From assembly GCA_021782055.1 (NCBI GenBank), contig JAJXVP010000142.1, forward strand, positions 1 to 7,006: DNA of 7,006 nt, given 5' to 3'. The notes beneath the pieces were generated by a model. The model did no database searches. It saw only the letters and a program-made list of their open reading frames with translations, and was not told the DNA's origin. Within the stretch, counting starts at the first letter, position 1. Each line of letters opens with the position of its first letter. Shown in pieces: positions 5,254 through 7,006 of the stretch. Origin of the DNA: a bacterium. Lineage in GTDB: Bacteria; Spirochaetota; Spirochaetia; JABEVK01. The translations under genes were made by a program, and so were the position numbers.

Positions 5254-6855
5254 ATGAAGAAATACATTTTCGTCACGGGCGGCGTCTGCTCAAGCTTAGG
5301 AAAAGGCATTGCGGCGGCGTCGATGGGCACCCTGTTAGAAAGCCGCGGCTACCGTGTCGCGATGATCAAGATTGATCCCTATTTGAACGTTGATGCCGGG
5401 ACCATGAGTCCCTACCAGCATGGTGAAGTCTACGTCACCGACGATGGCGCTGAAACAGATCTCGACCTGGGTAATTATGCCCGGTTCACTAAGTCTCCCC
5501 TCAGCAAAGCAAATTCCATTACAACTGGTCAAATTTATCAGACCGTTATCAATAAAGAACGAGAAGGTCGGTACTTAGGCCGTACAGTTCAAGTGATACC
5601 TCATATTACCGATGAGATTAAGGCGCAAATTGTTCGGATGGGCAGTCTTCCCGACATCGATATCACCATCATCGAAGTCGGCGGCACGGTGGGAGACATC
5701 GAGTCTATCCCCTTTCTAGAAACAGCCCGCCAATGTATCCATGAATTCGGACGTGAAAACGTTCTCTCCGTTCACCTCACCCTGGTTCCAGCTGTTTCAG
5801 GCGACGAGCTCAAAACGAAACCAACTCAGCACTCGGTAAAAGAACTGCGAGAAATCGGTATTCAGCCCGACATCCTGCTTTGTCGCGCCAAACGTGAACT
5901 TGATGAGTCAATGCGGCGCAAAATCGCTAACTTTACCAACGTCAGCTTTGAATCCGTTCTTTCAGCGATGGATGTTAATTCCACCATTTACGAGATTCCT
6001 CTGATTTACCACAAACAAAAGCTGGACGAGATTGTTCTGCGAAAATTGGGTCTGGACCTTCGCGAGCCTCAGCTAGAAGATTGGCGTTCGATGGTCGAAG
6101 GCTACAAAAACGCCGAAAAGACCGTTACCATTGCCATGGTTGGCAAATATATTGACCTCCACGACACCTATAAATCTGTTGACGAATCCCTTGTACACGC
6201 CGCCATGGGCAACCGTGTTAAGGTGAAAATCGTCCGAGTCGACGCAGAAAAGCTCGAAAAAGGTGCTGTAGCCGATGAAGTCTTTGCGGGTGTCGACGGC
6301 ATTTTGATTCCCGGTGGTTTTGGTGAACGCGGTATCGAAGGGATGATCATCGCGGCAAAGTACGCTCGTGAAAACCGAATCCCCTATTTGGGAATTTGCT
6401 TGGGGATGCAGATTATGGTGATTGAATTTGCCCGTTCAGTCCTAGGCTTGCAGGGAGCCAACTCCACCGAATTTAATGAGAAAACCCCGCATCCCGTGGT
6501 CAGCCTTTTGGAGGAACAAGAAGGTGTTACAAAACTGGGGGGAACCATGCGCTTGGGCCGGAGCGCCACACAGACCTTACCCGAAACCTTTATTCGTTCC
6601 GCATACGGTCAAGACGTCGTTTGGGAACGGCACCGTCACCGGTATGAGTTTTCTAACTCCTATCGCCACAGCCTTACTCAAGCGGGGTTAAAGATCTCAG
6701 GGCTGACTTCTGACGGAACCCTGGTTGAATCTGTTGAGTGGCCCGGTCAACCCTGGAACACAGGGGTACAGTTTCACCCCGAATTTACCTCTAGCCCCAC
6801 GAGTCCTCAGCCCTTGTTTCGTGCCTTTATCGGGGCTGCGGCTCAACACGGCTAA
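5254..6855 (+). CDS. pyrG: CTP synthase
   Basis: A 533-residue enzyme that converts UTP to CTP with ATP and glutamine, the last step of pyrimidine nucleotide synthesis, in the cytoplasm. The N-terminal synthase domain (about 1-270) has the ATP loop SSLGKG (K17), the DGAETDLDLG segment with magnesium-binding D71, and the second acidic ligand E141 in EVGGTVGDIES. The C-terminal class I glutamine amidotransferase domain (about 290-530) has the oxyanion loop GGFGERG, nucleophile Cys382 in LGICLGMQ, and His508/Glu510 in VQFHPEF. Length is close to the 545 of E. coli and all catalytic residues are present, so it should be active. The ATG at 5254 aligns with family N-termini despite lacking a ribosome binding site. 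A lipoprotein gene follows after 16 bases. Confidence 0.98.
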   Translation: MKKYIFVTGGVCSSLGKGIAAASMGTLLESRGYRVAMIKIDPYLNVDAGTMSPYQHGEVYVTDDGAETDLDLGNYARFTKSPLSKANSITTGQIYQTVINKEREGRYLGRTVQVIPHITDEIKAQIVRMGSLPDIDITIIEVGGTVGDIESIPFLETARQCIHEFGRENVLSVHLTLVPAVSGDELKTKPTQHSVKELREIGIQPDILLCRAKRELDESMRRKIANFTNVSFESVLSAMDVNSTIYEIPLIYHKQKLDEIVLRKLGLDLREPQLEDWRSMVEGYKNAEKTVTIAMVGKYIDLHDTYKSVDESLVHAAMGNRVKVKIVRVDAEKLEKGAVADEVFAGVDGILIPGGFGERGIEGMIIAAKYARENRIPYLGICLGMQIMVIEFARSVLGLQGANSTEFNEKTPHPVVSLLEEQEGVTKLGGTMRLGRSATQTLPETFIRSAYGQDVVWERHRHRYEFSNSYRHSLTQAGLKISGLTSDGTLVESVEWPGQPWNTGVQFHPEFTSSPTSPQPLFRAFIGAAAQHG

Positions 6856-6871
6856 ACGGATGAATGGTTAA

Positions 6872-7006
6872 ATGCGACGCTTACTGTTCTGCGGAGTGGC
6901 TCTTCTATTTTGTTCCTGCTCTTTTAAATACGAAGATTGGGGAGTCAAAGACCCCAACCAGATCCCGCAGACAGTAATGACCGATTTCGTCGAGAAAAAC
7001 ATCAAG
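6872..7006 (+). CDS. N-terminus of a lipoprotein, possibly LptC-like (3' truncated)
   Basis: The first 45 residues of a protein that continues past the window. A short basic start (MRR) and a hydrophobic stretch (LLFCGVALLF) lead to SC at 15-16, a loose lipobox with Cys16 as the likely lipidation site; Cys14 is an alternative. The mature start (SFKYEDWG, then IPQTVMTDF) resembles LptC/OstA-like periplasmic proteins of lipopolysaccharide export, which have a membrane-proximal N-terminus followed by a beta-jellyroll, but too little is present to confirm this. Position 16 bases after pyrG suggests one operon. The ribosome binding site is poor: GGA at 6858-6860 is 11 bases away, and a three-codon frame (6860-6871) ends directly at this ATG. 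The lipoprotein call is fairly sure, LptC is tentative. Confidence 0.6.
   Translation, partial: MRRLLFCGVALLFCSCSFKYEDWGVKDPNQIPQTVMTDFVEKNIK

Noticed and set aside
5237..5256. Regulation of pyrG by reiterative G addition and attenuation, as in some Firmicutes.
   Set aside because: Predicted initiation is at CCC/ATG rather than a G-run, and no attenuator stem with T-run lies between the start site and the gene.

Overview
This 7.0 kb window is ordinary-looking chromosomal DNA, about half G+C, dense with short intergenic gaps. I see no insertion sequences, phage genes, CRISPR array or defence genes. The best guess for the source is a spirochaete (Treponema/Spirochaeta-like), at moderate confidence only. 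The reasons are a YmdB-type protein with an altered metal site, a paired cheR-cheB, a divergent bifunctional-nuclease-domain protein next to pyrG, a lipoprotein with a relaxed lipobox, and a tRNA without an encoded CCA. No marker here is decisive.

Layout. Positions 1-876 (+) hold the tail of an unrecognised gene whose stop overlaps the GTG start of a four-repeat DUF347 membrane protein. Positions 877-1047 hold a strongly structured non-coding stretch and a terminator. Positions 1048-1167 (-) hold a complete tRNA-Leu(CAG) unit with promoter, tRNA and intrinsic terminator. Positions 1214-1781 (-) hold a small heat shock protein gene with a structured leader that buries its own ribosome binding site. 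Positions 1870-2667 (+) hold a YmdB-like phosphoesterase homologue. Positions 2701-4713 (-) hold cheR followed by cheB. Positions 4822-7006 (+) hold a bifunctional-nuclease-like gene, pyrG (CTP synthase) and the start of a lipoprotein that may be LptC.

How the genes relate. cheR and cheB form the receptor adaptation pair of chemotaxis, with CheR adding and CheB removing methyl groups. pyrG makes CTP for nucleic acid, phospholipid and sugar-nucleotide synthesis, and the lipoprotein start 16 bp downstream suggests an envelope-biogenesis operon continuing past the window. The Hsp20 gene stands alone and appears to be controlled at translation. The remaining genes are conserved proteins with no obvious link to each other.

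The observations most worth following are the putative RNA thermometer ahead of hsp20, a consensus-like promoter that would give a leaderless pyrG mRNA, the unusual metal site of the YmdB homologue, and the nested inverted repeat at 903-962. I found no convincing new multi-gene system.
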